Origin: Urophycis tenuis
Taxonomy: Eukaryota; Chordata; Actinopteri; Gadiformes; Phycidae
Direction: 5' to 3'
Assembly (NCBI GenBank): GCA_036785325.1
Contig: JAXIVH010000017.1
Location: 5,512,605-5,576,604, forward strand
Length of the DNA: 64,000 nt
Below, in pieces: positions 1-24,000 of the stretch. Position 1 is the first letter of the stretch; each line of letters starts with the position of its first letter. The translations under genes and the position numbers were made by a program. The notes under the pieces were generated by a model. It searched no databases, had not been told where the DNA came from, and saw only the letters and a list, made by a program, of their open reading frames with translations.

Positions 1-2542
1 CCACCACCTAGAGTGGCCCCCGCCGGAGGGCGGTCATTTGACATTTTTCTGGTCGGGGCGAGCCGGGCCGCGGCCGGTAGTGTTCTGTTTTTTTTGGGGG
101 GGGGGGGGGCGGTCACAGCGGAACAATGGAGCCAAACCTGGTCCTCTAAACCGATTAACACCGGCAGGAAAAAAAATTCCGGTGGCTTGCTTTTAAAATC
201 CCGAAAAAAAGCAGACGGCAGAACCGTTTGCGTCCCAGCATTTCGCCGTCCCCCCCCCCTCCCCCCCCCCCCCCCCCCCCGCATGGCTCGCCACCCCACG
301 TAGACTGGTAGACTGCGTCTGGCGGCGTGTCCTGAGAAACGAGGCCACGGTCGCCGCTCTGCACGTACGCCCGGCCGCACACGGAGAAGCCCCACCTTGT
401 GCAGGGAAATGTTTGAAGGCAAATCGCCGTGGGTTTCATTTTCGCTTGGCAAACTGAATCACTGCCGACTTGACACATGCTTTTTATTGTGGAGCTGTGA
501 GGTATTCGTTTTAATTGTGTGCTATTTTCTTCTTCTTTTTTTTTGTTGTAATTTCTGCTTGCTGTGAATTGAAATGAAACATTTTCTTTCCTAGCTAAGG
601 GGCTTTTTGTGAACACACAGAACCATTGGTGGTTTGAGGCCTGAGGCAGGATATGAGAGGGGGGGGGGGGACAGAGCATGAGAGGGAGGGGGGGGAGGGA
701 GGGAGAGGGGGAGGGAGAGAGAGAGAGAGAGAGTTAAGATAACGCTGTGTTCCTTTCTGGGGCCTCTTCTTCTGCACACATCTGTGCCGTTGGAGCTGTT
801 TTTTATGTTCTATTTCTGCTTGCTTTTCTGCAGACCTATATCCTGTTTTCAGATATTGGAGATGTGGCAATTGGGGGCTTCTGTTTTTATATAAGCCCCG
901 GGTACTGTGTCTCTCACGACCCAAGAAGTCCAAAGGTCTGTTCAAGAGACAAGTTACATGGAGTTAGGTATTCTTGGCATAGCTTGACCTACAGTACACA
1001 CTAAAAAGTTGATTGTTAACGTTTCAGAGTCATAAACCCTGTGTATATTTGGTTTTTATATAACATCACGTTTTTGGTTGTTTGGCTACAGCCAGGTGTA
1101 CACAGTCCATGTATAATTTGTATAAACCAGCGTACCTTTGTTATCAGTAGCCATCGGAGGAGTATGCTCTGCAACAATAGCATTTGAATTGGTCGAGACA
1201 TTTTTGAGGAAACGTCCATACCACCCATACCTGTTTGAGCATTGCTCACTCTGTTCTACAGGACTCTGTCCACATTCTGAGTGTTCCTACCTGCTGAACC
1301 TTCTAGAGCCCGGCCGATGATGCAGTCTGGTGAAGAGCTTCTAACCTTCCCACACGTGACACGATGTGAAACTGTACCCTTTTGACCGTGCAAGTGTTGA
1401 CGTGCATGTGCCCGGCTAAAACTGTAGAGGATTTAAAAATAGGGAATGGCATTCATAAATCGACACCATATCCTATAGTTTTCATATCGGAAAACGTGTG
1501 TATGCCGTTACCGATGTATATCTGTAACGGACCAATATCGGTCGATAAAATCGGCCCCGTAGATTTATCGGTCGGTCCGTAGAGCCTTGCCCCTTCATGT
1601 GCGAGAGAGATCTGGAGGTGGCATTGGTGCGCGTGTGTGGTTTGTAAACCACACATCTCAGGTGGGACCCGCGGGCCATTCCGTGGAATGTTGTTAACGT
1701 GCAGTAGTTAAGTGTGTCATGTTCTGATGCAGCAATAAAGCAGCTGGATGCGGGAATGTAATGGAACTTTGGTGGAACGCCGGCGCGCTGGGGGTGGATT
1801 GCATTGTGGCGAGTCAGTATTGTACTGAAGTGCTGATTGCAGTGACTGGGGCGCACAATGCCGTCGCTGAGTGTGTGCGCGGTGAATGGGGGACGCGGTG
1901 ACTACTGTTTTACCGCGGTGCAAAGTTGCCCGCGCGGCTTCCACTGCACAAGGCCTCCAGCTCTAAAACAACCCGCTCGTTCTCGTCACGTAGGGTAAAC
2001 TGAAAGACGCGTTTGATTTCCTCCAGATACCGTGTACTCATTGTGATAAGATAAGAGACTTATCTGATTCCCCTATGGGGGAAATGCACATGTAATCTAA
2101 GCCCTGTCTGATCCCAACGAATGGAGTCAAATCTACACATATAACTAAATATAAGTACATTTAAATTGTTTCAAGTCGAAGCGCGTTTAAACGGCCCCCT
2201 TTTTTACAGCCCCACAAACCCTCCTCAGCTGAAATGCCCCCCCCCCCAGAAAGTTAAATAAAACGAAGCCCTCGTTTGTGGTCAGGGTAAAATGCGCCCA
2301 CATTGTAATTAGGCTGTTTTTTTTTTTTTTCTCAGCACCCAGCAGACTGCGCCGTGGCCGTCACCGTTCCGGTAACCCGGGGCTTTATGGGGCCCGGGTG
2401 CGTGAGAGCGCCACATGGGCCACATTACTTGATCACCTCAAGAGAGAGAGAGACTCCCGTCTGAATTTGGCAAATCTTCTTTAGGATACATGTCTGCATG
2501 AAGGCTTAGGGAGAGGTACAGAGGGAGGGAGGGGGAGGAGGA

Positions 2543-2588
<46 letters not shown>

Positions 2589-5500
2589 AGGGGGGGGGGG
2601 GGGGGGGGGAGAAGGAGCAGGGTAGTTGAAAGATTTGCATGTCGATAAAAAGGCACTTGAAGTATGTGTTTGAGGCAGAGCAGGGGGGGAGATGCACGGG
2701 CGATTGCAACGAGACGAGCTCCCGGTGGTGTAGCCAGCGTGGCTCGCTGCTGTGACTGGAGCCGTGTGGAGGTGTGGCGTTATGTAACACAGAATCCATT
2801 CCAGACAGATCCTCGGATCCGGTTGGCTCCTCGCCTCATGTTGTCTGACTCTGTGCTACATGTGATCGGATGCTAAGCCCGTGCTTATGGATCAAAGGAG
2901 CTGGGCAGAGTGGCTGTGGTGGGGGGGGTCACACTGTTGGGATTAGTTGCACACCTTATTAATGACACTTATGGTGAATTACAAAGGAAGTTAGCTAATG
3001 AAGGGGCTTTCTTTTACTTCAGCCTGGCTGCTTATGTTGCCTGGAGCTGTTTTAGGGAGTTGGATTCTGTTCATCAAGTTGAAACGGAGGGACTTTTTAT
3101 TTTACGTCACAAGTTTTGAGTTGAATCCACTTTGCAATTGACAAGCTGATGTGTAAAGTAGGTTATTCTATTCTGGCCAGCACAGGGTTAATTATCTAGG
3201 TGTAGCAACAGGCTTCTCATTGGCTGGTTCTGGGCCGTTGCAGTGCATGCTCCATCCTGCAGGGGGCGACATTGTCATTCCGGTGTCGTTCATACCGTTT
3301 TTTAGTCCTCTGCTAAACAGTCAAATGGATCAATCAAAATGTGTCCATTGGCCCATTGACGTTAAGTACGCCTCTTGCCCAATATTTGGTCGAGGCCTTG
3401 TGTATTCAGTGCATTCAACTGTGATGTACAAATGTGGATTATGTATTTTATATTAATGAATTGGATTATATAACAATTCAGTCTATTTGCAGCCTCTAGC
3501 TTAGTGATTTGAACAGAGTCCACTGAATGGTATGTCATTAGTCTGTTTCAATAAGCAGAGGACGTGCAGTTGATATGGTGAGATTGGGTGACACGCAATG
3601 TGATTTATGACCTTATGTGTGTCTTGACTCTTGTGTGTGATATTTTGATATAAAAATGGTTTGGTATTCAAGCCTGCTTCACATTAAGTGTGAGAGATGA
3701 TAGTTCAGTAGGAATTCAGTTCACTGCAATGTTATGGTTTCCCTAATTCGACATGTGCGATTCTCATGATTCATATCACAACCCTCCCCTGCAAACAGCC
3801 CTGACCACAAATCCATTAGGAGCTCTCGTCTGAATTGTTGTTTCACTTATTTATCTTCCACTTTTGAGTCACAATTTGGGAAGTTGTACGTTTGTATATT
3901 TAGCAACGCACGTTCACAGCATTGATTCTCAGTCGAGATTGTGATGCTCTTGTGTTTCTCCCGCCTCCCCTCACGTAGTGTGATGGTCACAAGACTAGTT
4001 TTCATGTATCCACACACAGGTGTTTCGCTTTCCCTGCCCTTTATATTTACGGGGCTATAAATGATTGGGCTCTGTTTGTTGCGGTCTACTGGCCAAACCC
4101 CAAAGTACAGGAGAAGCGGAGGGAGAATAGCTCCAAGGTCCAATCGAGAAAATGGATTTAGCGTCAGAAACGTTGAAAAAAAAGTAACAAGGCATGCTTA
4201 GCTCGGCCCCGTTCAGCGCTGAAAATGGAGTGAGGCTCCGCCGAGGCGTGTTGTGGTGTTTCTCTTAACGCTGACCCTTCATAGCAGCGCTAACCGTCGA
4301 TCACAAGAGTCTGGGTGGACCAGGTCTCCATTAGCGCCTCCATCGCGGCGCGTTGCAAAGTGTACACTTAACGTCAGGGGCGTCAGAACCCAACACATCC
4401 ACGGTGGCGCCGAGCCCCTTTTCACCCCAGGGTGCTCCGCCGTGTAGCCCACCCCCTGGCCCGGCTCGACCCGCTCAGGGCAGCCCCCCCCCCCTCCCTC
4501 CCAGACACCGGGGTTAACGTAAAGCTCTGCCCCACCGCGATGGAGCGCCGTGCATCCTCACCCACCAGACCGGCTCCACGCCACGCAGTGCTGAACCCCC
4601 CCTGGACATGCCTGGGGCGGCCATCTTAAAGCTGCGTTTGCGGGTGTTCTTGCTTTTTGAGAGACGTGGTGTGCAGTTGAAAATACAAGGGATGAGCGGA
4701 GCCCGGTCGTTGAGACGCATTCGGAACCTCTTTTGTTGGTTCTGTTAATAGGTGGCCCACTTCACGCCTGCGCTTGTTAAAAAATACATCTATATACGGC
4801 TCGTGGTTCTGAAATGTACATTTAGCAACGACTGAGCATGCACGTGTTCTCCGCGGTGACAGTGGTGCCTGCGGCGGAGGGTATTTGGTTCTACAAAAGG
4901 CTCACTCCTCCACGACCCCCCGGACCAGAACCACCATGGCACTTTGTGCTGCTCTCCCCCCCCCCCCCCCCCGCGCGCGCCCCCCTCGCTTGGAAATCAC
5001 CGTCCGTATCTCCAGCAAAATGTCTGGCATATTTGGTGCGCCACCTGACACGTGTGGTGGGGGTTCGAGAACCAGCGGGCCGTTCTGCAGTACCCAGAAG
5101 TAACCCGACCCGCCCGGCCCGGCCCTTGCCACTCACGGGGCCCGCTAGAGTAAATAAACACATACTTGGACCCCCCGGTCGTGTGGAGGAGAAGCCAGCC
5201 GCGACGCGACAAGGTAGATGTAAAATGGCCGCGCGTGGGCAGCTTCTTTTGTGCCGCAGTCAGACGTTCCCTCACGTTTTTTTTTTTTTCATGACCGGGC
5301 ACATTGGAACGCCTCTGAGCGCGAGCTCTGTGAAACCGGGTTCCCCCGAGGCGTGCGAAGCGGACCTGCAAGGTCTACCAGGGGGACTTCAACTCGCAGC
5401 GTCAAAATGCGCTTCTTCCCTCTGGTGAATTGAGGAAGCCGCGACGCAATGTGTCTGCGGTCAAGACCGGTTGTTTCAAATCCCTCCGTTCCCCCATCCG

Positions 5501-7732
5501 TACCGTTTTTTTTTATCGCCTCCCTCATGGCCGGCTAGATGTCCTCTCCTGACGTCTCTCATCAAAGTGTTCCACCTAACTTTGTCTTCTCTGTGTGGAC
5601 GACGCCAGCACGCCCCAGAAGCTGAGCATTCCCCCCCCCCGAGACCTCAGCGAAAGCCACGGTGAACAGCTGAGCCACAACGTCCATATTTCTGTCTTTT
5701 TATTGCTGTTGAGGCGGCCATTGATTTTTTTTTTTTGCTTGTTCTCAATAGTGTCCTCTCAGCCACCACCTTCTATTCATCCACTCTTTGAAAACACTCG
5801 TCAGTTAAATGGCTTTTCATGCTCCGGGCAACTTTCAAGAGGGCATTCGATCGCGAGCGGCCGGGACCTGAATGAGCTGAGGACTCTGAGTGGGCCGTGA
5901 GGTGGCTCGTCTGGCGTGCCCCTTCTGCTCCGCTTCGAGTCGCCACGTTTGCACCGGCGATGTGCGTGTGCATTCTCACGTCGTGGGGCCTAACGTGCCC
6001 CCGAGGCGGAGGAGGTGAAGCAGTACAGTGCCTCGCTCCAACAGAGCAACTCACCTTGAAATAGCAGGCCCGTCCCAGTTTGATTGTCAGGGGGGGGATG
6101 AGTCGACTCGACTTCAGCATATGGAAAATGGTGTGTGTGGGGGGGGGGGGGGGTACAGAGATGAGACGCTGGCTCGTGGAGCTGGATTCTGAGAAGGGGG
6201 GGGGGTCGGGGGGCTGGGTGAGGGTTCAGCTGCCTTGGGTGTCTGTCTGGGAGAAAGGTTACTCTCGCAAGGTGGGCCGTGGCGGGCTCCCGTCTAGGGC
6301 TATATTTGGGGCGGCCATGGGGGTGCGGGGGGGGGGGGGGGGGGGGGGGGTCGGTGTTCCATCTCAAAGTTTCATGGCTTCTCAGAAAGCCCCCTCTCCG
6401 CTTCCAATAATGTCTCCCCACTGACCAGTTGTCCTACATTAACTTTGAAATATTGAGGGTTTTTTTTTTCTTTCGAGGACTTTGTATCGCCCTACATGCA
6501 TGCGCTATATCGAGGTGGTGAGAGTTCAGCAGAGAATTCAGCGGGGGGAGTTCATGTTCTCCTGGCCCCGCTGGCTGTATTCCTGTATTGGTTATGACTA
6601 GGGGCATGGCGTTGATGTGTTTCGGAAGACCTGTTTTAATGTACCCTTTTTTGGCTTCTTTTTTTTTTTTTTTTTTCTCCTTTTTAATGCAATGCTTTTC
6701 AGCTTTCCTAGAAGAGAAGCCATTGCACACAGAGGGGCCCTTCATTCAGAAGACCTCAGCGTTTTGAAACTGCAGACTCTGGGCCCTCAAACAGCCAGCT
6801 CTTTTAGAAACCCTCCCCCCCCCACCTCCTACTTTTTTTTTTTTTTTTTTCTTCCTTGAAATTCAAATAAAACCCGTGCCAGCGTCTCCTTTCATGTCTG
6901 CACCTGGACGCCGAGATCTAAGGCGCATGGTGGAGGAACCCCAAGACCAGCTTCACCTCATTTCACAGAGTGTTTGTTTGAGTCCTCTTGGCCCGGCCAT
7001 ATGCTAACATCGCGTGTGCCACCGCTCCAGAAGCACTGGGCTCCTGAATCGCCCGGCTTGTTTTTTTTCTCTGCGCGTTGCGGCCGCTTGATCCTCCTTG
7101 CCCCCCCCCCTTCGGCCCTCTCTGCCCGCTTCTCCACTCTCAGAAGCTTTTGACGGGCCCGTGGGGTTATCCTCACAAATGGACGATGAACTGATGTCTT
7201 TTCTGTGTGTTTATCGGTCCATAAACATGACCTTACCTCCACGCCTTGCGCCCTCTGACCTATAGTACAACGACCGTAGACGGGAGGTTTGCGGTGCTTG
7301 GCGGAAAACAAAATGTCTGCCCAGAAAGAGGCCATCCCTGGGCGAGTGCTCCTTTTTTGTGTGGCCCCACACAGGAGCTGTGATGTTCGCCCAGCTCCCA
7401 CAGCTGTGTACAGCAAACTCATGTCGGGGTTCCACGCGTGTCTGGCTTAAGTTTTTGTGTCGCCGACGTGAATCTCATCAATTCTCCAATCAGGGGGCGC
7501 CTTTTCCCCATACCTCGCAATCAGCTTTGCTGCTTCGTGTTCGTGTCGTCGAGGATTATCTTTACATCCCTTGCTTCTTGTTATACATTTGTCCGTATAC
7601 ATGGGCTGTACGCACAAAGCTTTGACCTCATTGAGGAAGGGCCTAAGCTCAGTGGTGGGATGGCTTCATGGTGAACCTGTCTGTTAATGCTTCCATGTCT
7701 TCCCCCCCCCCCCACCCCCTCCCCTCCACCAG
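1..7732. other. Upstream/intronic DNA, no supported exon
   Basis: No reading frame here looks like a conserved protein. In particular no exon for the p85 SH3 domain or its proline-rich linker could be found, although the first recognised pik3r2 exon (7733) starts mid-protein. The stretch is therefore probably intron of pik3r2, with the SH3 exon further left. It holds simple repeats: poly-C near 250-280, GA/G tracts at 660-735 and 2545-2609, and poly-G at 6141-6153 and 6330-6350. There is a GATA-motif cluster near 2044-2067, a possible decayed DNA-transposon piece at 1303-1583, and a CpG-richer zone at about 4200-5700 containing a YY1-like AAAATGGCCGC at 5222. The ORFs seen are low-complexity or random. 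Confidence 0.5.
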
Positions 7733-18438
<10,706 letters not shown>

Positions 18439-18983
18439 GGGGGGGCCCCCCCGCGGAACCCCGCCCACCCCCCGCGCCCCTGGAGGCCCGGGGGGGGGGG
18501 GGGGGAGGCGGAGGACATTTTGGAATGTCCGGAGGACATTTTGTTTTTGGACTTCACACAACACAAGTGGCGGACGGACGGACGGACCGAGGAAGCCGAG
18601 CGGGGGGTCCGCCAGGGAAGGAAAAAAAAAAAAAAAAAACTACCGCGACTCAAGAGGCGCGACGATACCGGCTATGGATGACGCTGAGAAGCCTGAATGT
18701 AGACCCTTTTTTGTCTGTGCTGCCGCCGACGCCGCGGGAGCGCAGAGTGGGCCGGACCCGCGGGTGGGGGGTCCTCCTCCCTGCAGCGGGGGACTGACTG
18801 GAAGGCCTTCCCTCTCCCAAAACGGTGCTTTCTCCTGAGACTCCCCCGGGGCCGGAGCCTGGCGGGCCGCGCCCTTCCTTCCCCCCCCGCCTTCACCCTT
18901 CACTTTGTTTTGTTTTTTTTACCCCTCGTCCTTTTTGTGTGCGCAACAAATGTGTGCGTGTGTGTGCGTGTGTGCGTGTGTGT

Positions 18984-19021
<38 letters not shown>

Positions 19022-21300
19022 TGTGCGGTAGTTCATGTGACCAAAACCTTTTGAATCAGGAAGCTGTGCGAGTGGTGTGGATGTCGGGGGCGTGTCCAAC
19101 ACATTTTTGTCTTGTGTTCGCTTTTGTTTATTTTTTTTTTTGTTTGTTTTTTTTGTTTTGTTTTGTAGCAGAACGTGGATCAGCTGATTAATGTAGCAAA
19201 ACGGCACTTTGTTTGGGGTTCTTGGAGAAAAAAGAAAAAAAAAAAGGAACTGGCTTGGACTTCAGGCCCCCTGGGTGCTCGAGAGGCCCCCCGACTTTTA
19301 CTTTGTGGAAACAAAACCCCTTTTTTTTTTTTGGACGAGCGTGAAGCTATGGACCGAAGAGATTCGGGTGGAGATATTAATTTATGTACATAGAGGACTT
19401 GTGCAAACGTGAATACCCAGTGTACCATACCAAAAAAAATAGAGTTCTCGTTGTGTTGTGTTCAGACCGGCTATGCAATTCTACATCACCTCTCCCAGCT
19501 GTACACTTTCTCTCTTCTGTTGCCACCAACGATATAAGCTTGTTTTTTTGTGTTTTTTTTTTTGCTTGAAAATAATATTTTTTTTCCCCGTGTAATTAAC
19601 AAAAAAAGATATTTTGTCAAAAGTAGGAGGGGGGGGGGGGGGGGGGGAAGAGGACACGTTGATTTGTAAAGGAGATGACATATACTTTATCACAGATGAC
19701 TTTATTGACCGGCATATGTGCGGACGGCTCAGCCCTCGGGGGTCCCGTCTCTTCGAACCCAGCGCTTCTCAGGCAGAGCCTTCAGTTGAGCCCGGGCTGC
19801 CTCTCTCTGGCCGGGTTCTGGCGCTTCCCCGTCGTAAACGGGGGGGCCCAGCGTTGGGGTGCAGCTGCGCCCCACATCGCTTTTTACACCCCCCCCTCCC
19901 CCCCCCCCACCCCCACCCCTGACACGGGGTGGGGGTGAGGGAGGGGGGGGGGGGGGGGAGGAGGAGAAATAAACACGATAGATTTAATTTTGTTATAAAG
20001 ACCGCAAAACGATATCGGAGCCGAACTGTTTTTCAAAACAACCAGAGCTACGGGGATTCTGAGAGTCGACCGAGCGGTTGCGTATCTTCCTGTACACATT
20101 GTCAACCTAGTATTTTTTTTCTGTATCAGAAAAGCATTAAGTGTTTACATGGGTGGATCAGCTCATTTCAAATAGTCTGTGATTTCTTTTGTTTTTCCAC
20201 CACGCGTCGTTTGCTTCATTGTACGCCAGCGGCGGTGTGTCTCAACGCGGTACCAAACACGCGTGTTTCGCGTGTGAGGCGGCGTGGCGGAAAGTACCGG
20301 GTTGTCTACGTTCAGCCGGTCACTTCTGGTTTCGCCTCGTGTGCGTGACCGCGCCGCGGGAATGATTGTGTAAAGTCGGACATTTGACCGCCACTATCAT
20401 AACAATAGCTGCCCTTCTCGGTCAGATATCTTCCTTTTTTTTTTTTTTTAAATACAGCAATTATATACTCGCCTTAAAACGAAATACTTAGATGTGGCCC
20501 TAAATCCCCCACAAACTATGTACTTGGTCAGTTTGACTGGCAAACGAAACAATTTCTGTTCCCCCCGTGTTTATAAACGACATTAACCTGACAAGTAGCA
20601 TGAGCATTAACCTAGTTTAATTTGTGTTCTGCCTTTTCCCATGGCGAGGATTTCCTTTTGTTAAAAAAAAAAAACCCTGTTGGTACTTTTGTTGGCCTCG
20701 TCATGGGAACGGTCTGTGTGTATTTTCAGGTGTAATGCTGTTCTCAAACCGCCTCACGTCGTCATGTCAAAAAGCAAACGTGGTCAGAGAGGGATTCATT
20801 CTGACTTTATTTGGAAAGGAACGACCACAGGATCAATGAATGTGCCACAGAATGAAGGGGGGGGGGGGGGGTCCCATTGCATTGCTGAAACATTCATAAT
20901 TACTAAATTGTTGTAAGAAACAAAATGTATGTGTGCTATTTGTAACTATTGTATAACTCTCCCGTCGTCGGGGGTAAACAAACCGATTTGACCTGGGGGG
21001 GGGGGGGGGGGGGGGCGGGGTGTGGTTGCCGTGGTAATCTGTCCGCGATGGCGGCTTTCTGTTGACCGCTCTCTGCTTCGAGATGGGTCACTTTAAGTTG
21101 TTGTTTTTTTTTTATTTTTTATTGAGATGTATTTTTCTTTTCTCCCTTCAACGTTCTGTACGGCGTCGACTCACGTCTCCGCCTGCAGTCGGTCGGTCTG
21201 TGCCACCAGGCTGACTTACCAGTGTTCCACAGTTTTGCTTTAAAGAAAACCTTTTATTGGGCTTTGTTAAATAAAAATAAAACATTTGTTTTTTTTTTAA
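18439..21300 (+). other. pik3r2: pik3r2 3' untranslated region (approximate end)
   Basis: Sequence after the TGA at 18436-18438 has no further coding exon. Candidate polyadenylation signals AATAAA lie at 19968-19973 and 21270-21281, so the 3' UTR may be about 1.5 kb or 2.8 kb. It includes poly-A, poly-G and a (GT)n tract at 18950-19026. From 19178 onward the sequence is repeated right of the assembly gap, so this UTR is present twice in the scaffold. Confidence 0.5.
18948..19026. repeat. (GT)n microsatellite in pik3r2 3' UTR
   Basis: GT repeat with C interruptions at its 5' part, just upstream of the start of the duplicated block. Confidence 0.88.
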
Positions 21301-23800
21301 ATAACGGCGTTTCTCCTGTCTTGTTGAATGTGCCGCCGAGAACAAACACGGCGGAACGCGTGTTCCGCGTTCTAAAAAGGGCTCGTTTTAAGACACACAC
21401 ACACACACACACACATACAAGCCATTGTTGTCTCAGTGCACGTAGCGAGGCGTGGGAAAGACCAAATGTCCGAGGCGACATGAGAGTTAACTGGCGCGAT
21501 CAAAAGCACGTCGACATCACTTTTATTGGCGGTAATCTGGTGTATCTGCTCGCCGGGCTTATCAGCGTCAGACGCCGTTAAGGACCGATGGCGCTGGGGC
21601 CCGTCCGCGGTTACGCAACGGCTGCCAGAACCGCTGCTGACCCGACGTGACCCTGCCGAGTCAGCGGAGACGGTCCCGGTGCCGGCGCCAGAGCCAGAGC
21701 CGAGCCGGGCCGCAGACCAGCAAAGCGGGACCGGCAACCCTTCATCTGTCGCCGGCCTGTCCCCTCTCTGGTAGACCTCCGCTGGTGACCCTCGCAGAAT
21801 GAGGCCCCCAGAATGTGGTGGGGCTGGTCTGGAGGTGTTTCCTCACACGTGGCCACAGGCGCATGGTGAGCGTTTCAAACAATGTGCAAAGGCCCCCACA
21901 CTTACACAACATTGTATTGGATAGAGTGGCTGGTGTGTTGCTTCTCTGGAATCAGAAAGGGACTGCTTCCTCGTTTCAGGGAGTTATTCACTGGGCCTTA
22001 GCAGGAACACACAAGCTTGTGGCTGGCGGTGAAGAACTTCTCCCGAATGTGTCACTCACTCTCTTAAAGGCGCAGTGGCCCCAAAAACAGATGGAGTCAC
22101 CATTCGCGTTTTTAACAGAAGTAACTGAAGAGTAACACGTGGCTTCATTCATTCGTTCTCATTCCTGCCACAAATACTACACTGAACGATATAATACACA
22201 GAGATATATATAGTGATTAATATCAAATATGGCTCTTTCAAGGGGAAAAGGGCACGCAGTGCAGAGTGGAGAATGAGTAACGCCGTTTGGATCAGTGGAG
22301 AGGCCGCATCGAAAGCACATTATCATTAGGTTGGTTCGCTCCCCATCTGGCACGTACTGTAATAATGCTAATATAGGGCCAGCCCGGGGTCCTGATCCGG
22401 GGACATTAATCTTGCCGTTGGCTCAACACTGATTACCAGCAATAATCTGTAATGCAAACATCAGCACTGGGAATTAAAGGGGGAAAGGCTTACGTCAGAG
22501 AGAGACATGGCTTTGAATTGAGGTATCCTCATTAGGGCTAGCTGGGCGATGATGAAGGCGGGGGGGGGGGGGGGGGGGGGGGGGGTGAATTAAGATATAA
22601 CACACACGCCAAATGCATAGCGTTTAAAAACAGTCTAAATGCTTATTTGTATTCCATTGGGGGGGCGGGGGGGGGGATAAGATAAGATAGCCATTCCTAA
22701 TCAATAGACACGTGCACGTCTAAATTCAAGTCACTTGAATTCAAGTCAAATTCTAGAGACATCTCCCGTGGTGATCTGGATGTCTCTGTTCCGGTGGCCG
22801 CGAATCGATCCCGATCGTATGGATCCACTGGAGGGAGCCTCGATCGGCCCCACACGTGACTTCGCTTTCGTGGTGAAACCCGCAGGGTGAAAGATAACGC
22901 GCCCGGTTCAGCAGCGATAGCTTATCTCTGGCGTGTGCTGATAGAGGCACCATCGGGCGCAGGCGTTACTCAACCCTCTCCTCTCTGTTAATATTGCACC
23001 GCTCTCCCGGAGCTGCGACTCCCAGTAGACGCGCTGCGCTGCGAGGAAAAGGGAGTCACAGAGAAGAAACAAAGTCCCCCTCTTATCGTCGGCCCACTAA
23101 AGTGTCTCATATCTCTTAGTTCGCGGACATGGATTTCAAGTTTGAATCTCTCCACGCGGTTTTTAAGGTTAGACAAGGACTGCTTTGTCTTGTCATACAT
23201 CACTCTCCCCGTTAATAGTCTGTGGGGTTTTTTTTTGGCAGCACAAGCAAATAAAAGCAACGCCCCACAATAAAACACACTTCTAAAGGAGCGTTAAGTG
23301 AGGCGGCTGAGCTCTCGCCAAACAGCCTTAAGATGCAACATGTGAACGAGGGGTGTATTTTTTTCACCGCTGCATCTTTGATTTAGGGAAAGTAAAGCTT
23401 TTCCAAGTAAAGTGGATTAACGTGACAGGATAGACATCCCGGTCAAAGTAAATACTCTTCAACTCATTCGCCGCTTGTTTCTCTGCAGCTTCATTTAATC
23501 CGCCAAGTGGTTGCAGGCCCCTACGCATCACAGTTCAGAAAGAATATAACTCAATCACCAACACTACAGCATTTTCATCTTGAAAACAGACTGGTTGCGA
23601 TTGATTGTGATTTCACCAACGGTGGTGTGGATGTTTGTTGTGTCCGTAATATTGGATGCGCGTTGCTGTCCATCATTCATTGGCTGCACTTCGGGGGCTT
23701 GAATCTGATCAAAACCTTTTTGACCTTTTTGAATCAATAATTGAGTCAGTTGTGCATACCAAATTGATCCTCACCAAATGCCTGCAACCCTGGAGAAATG
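19178..23800. repeat. Copy 1 of a 4.6-kb direct duplication
   Basis: From GATCAGCTGATTAATG at 19178 to CTGGAGAAATG at 23800 the sequence matches 24001-28576 along its whole length. Differences are mainly homopolymer lengths, a few substitutions and repeat lengths: the (CA)n near 21393 has about 11 units here and about 23 in copy 2, and the poly-G near 20996 is about 20 here and 8 in copy 2. It contains the pik3r2 3' UTR (to about 21300) and then about 2.5 kb of downstream DNA without a supported gene. Copy 1 ends exactly at the N gap, which points to unmerged contig ends. Confidence 0.97.
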
Positions 23801-24000
23801 NNNNNNNNNNNNNNNNNNNNNNNNNNNNNNNNNNNNNNNNNNNNNNNNNNNNNNNNNNNNNNNNNNNNNNNNNNNNNNNNNNNNNNNNNNNNNNNNNNNN
23901 NNNNNNNNNNNNNNNNNNNNNNNNNNNNNNNNNNNNNNNNNNNNNNNNNNNNNNNNNNNNNNNNNNNNNNNNNNNNNNNNNNNNNNNNNNNNNNNNNNNN
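23801..24000. other. Assembly gap (200 N)
   Basis: Exactly 200 unknown bases, a conventional scaffold-gap size. It separates two copies of the same sequence. Confidence 0.99.

Noticed and set aside
4838..5428. 196-codon plus-strand ORF in the left flank
   Set aside because: Tested as a possible p85 SH3 exon, but none of the SH3 hallmarks (ALYDY-like start, tandem Trp, PxxY) is present. Low-complexity proline/alanine strings dominate.
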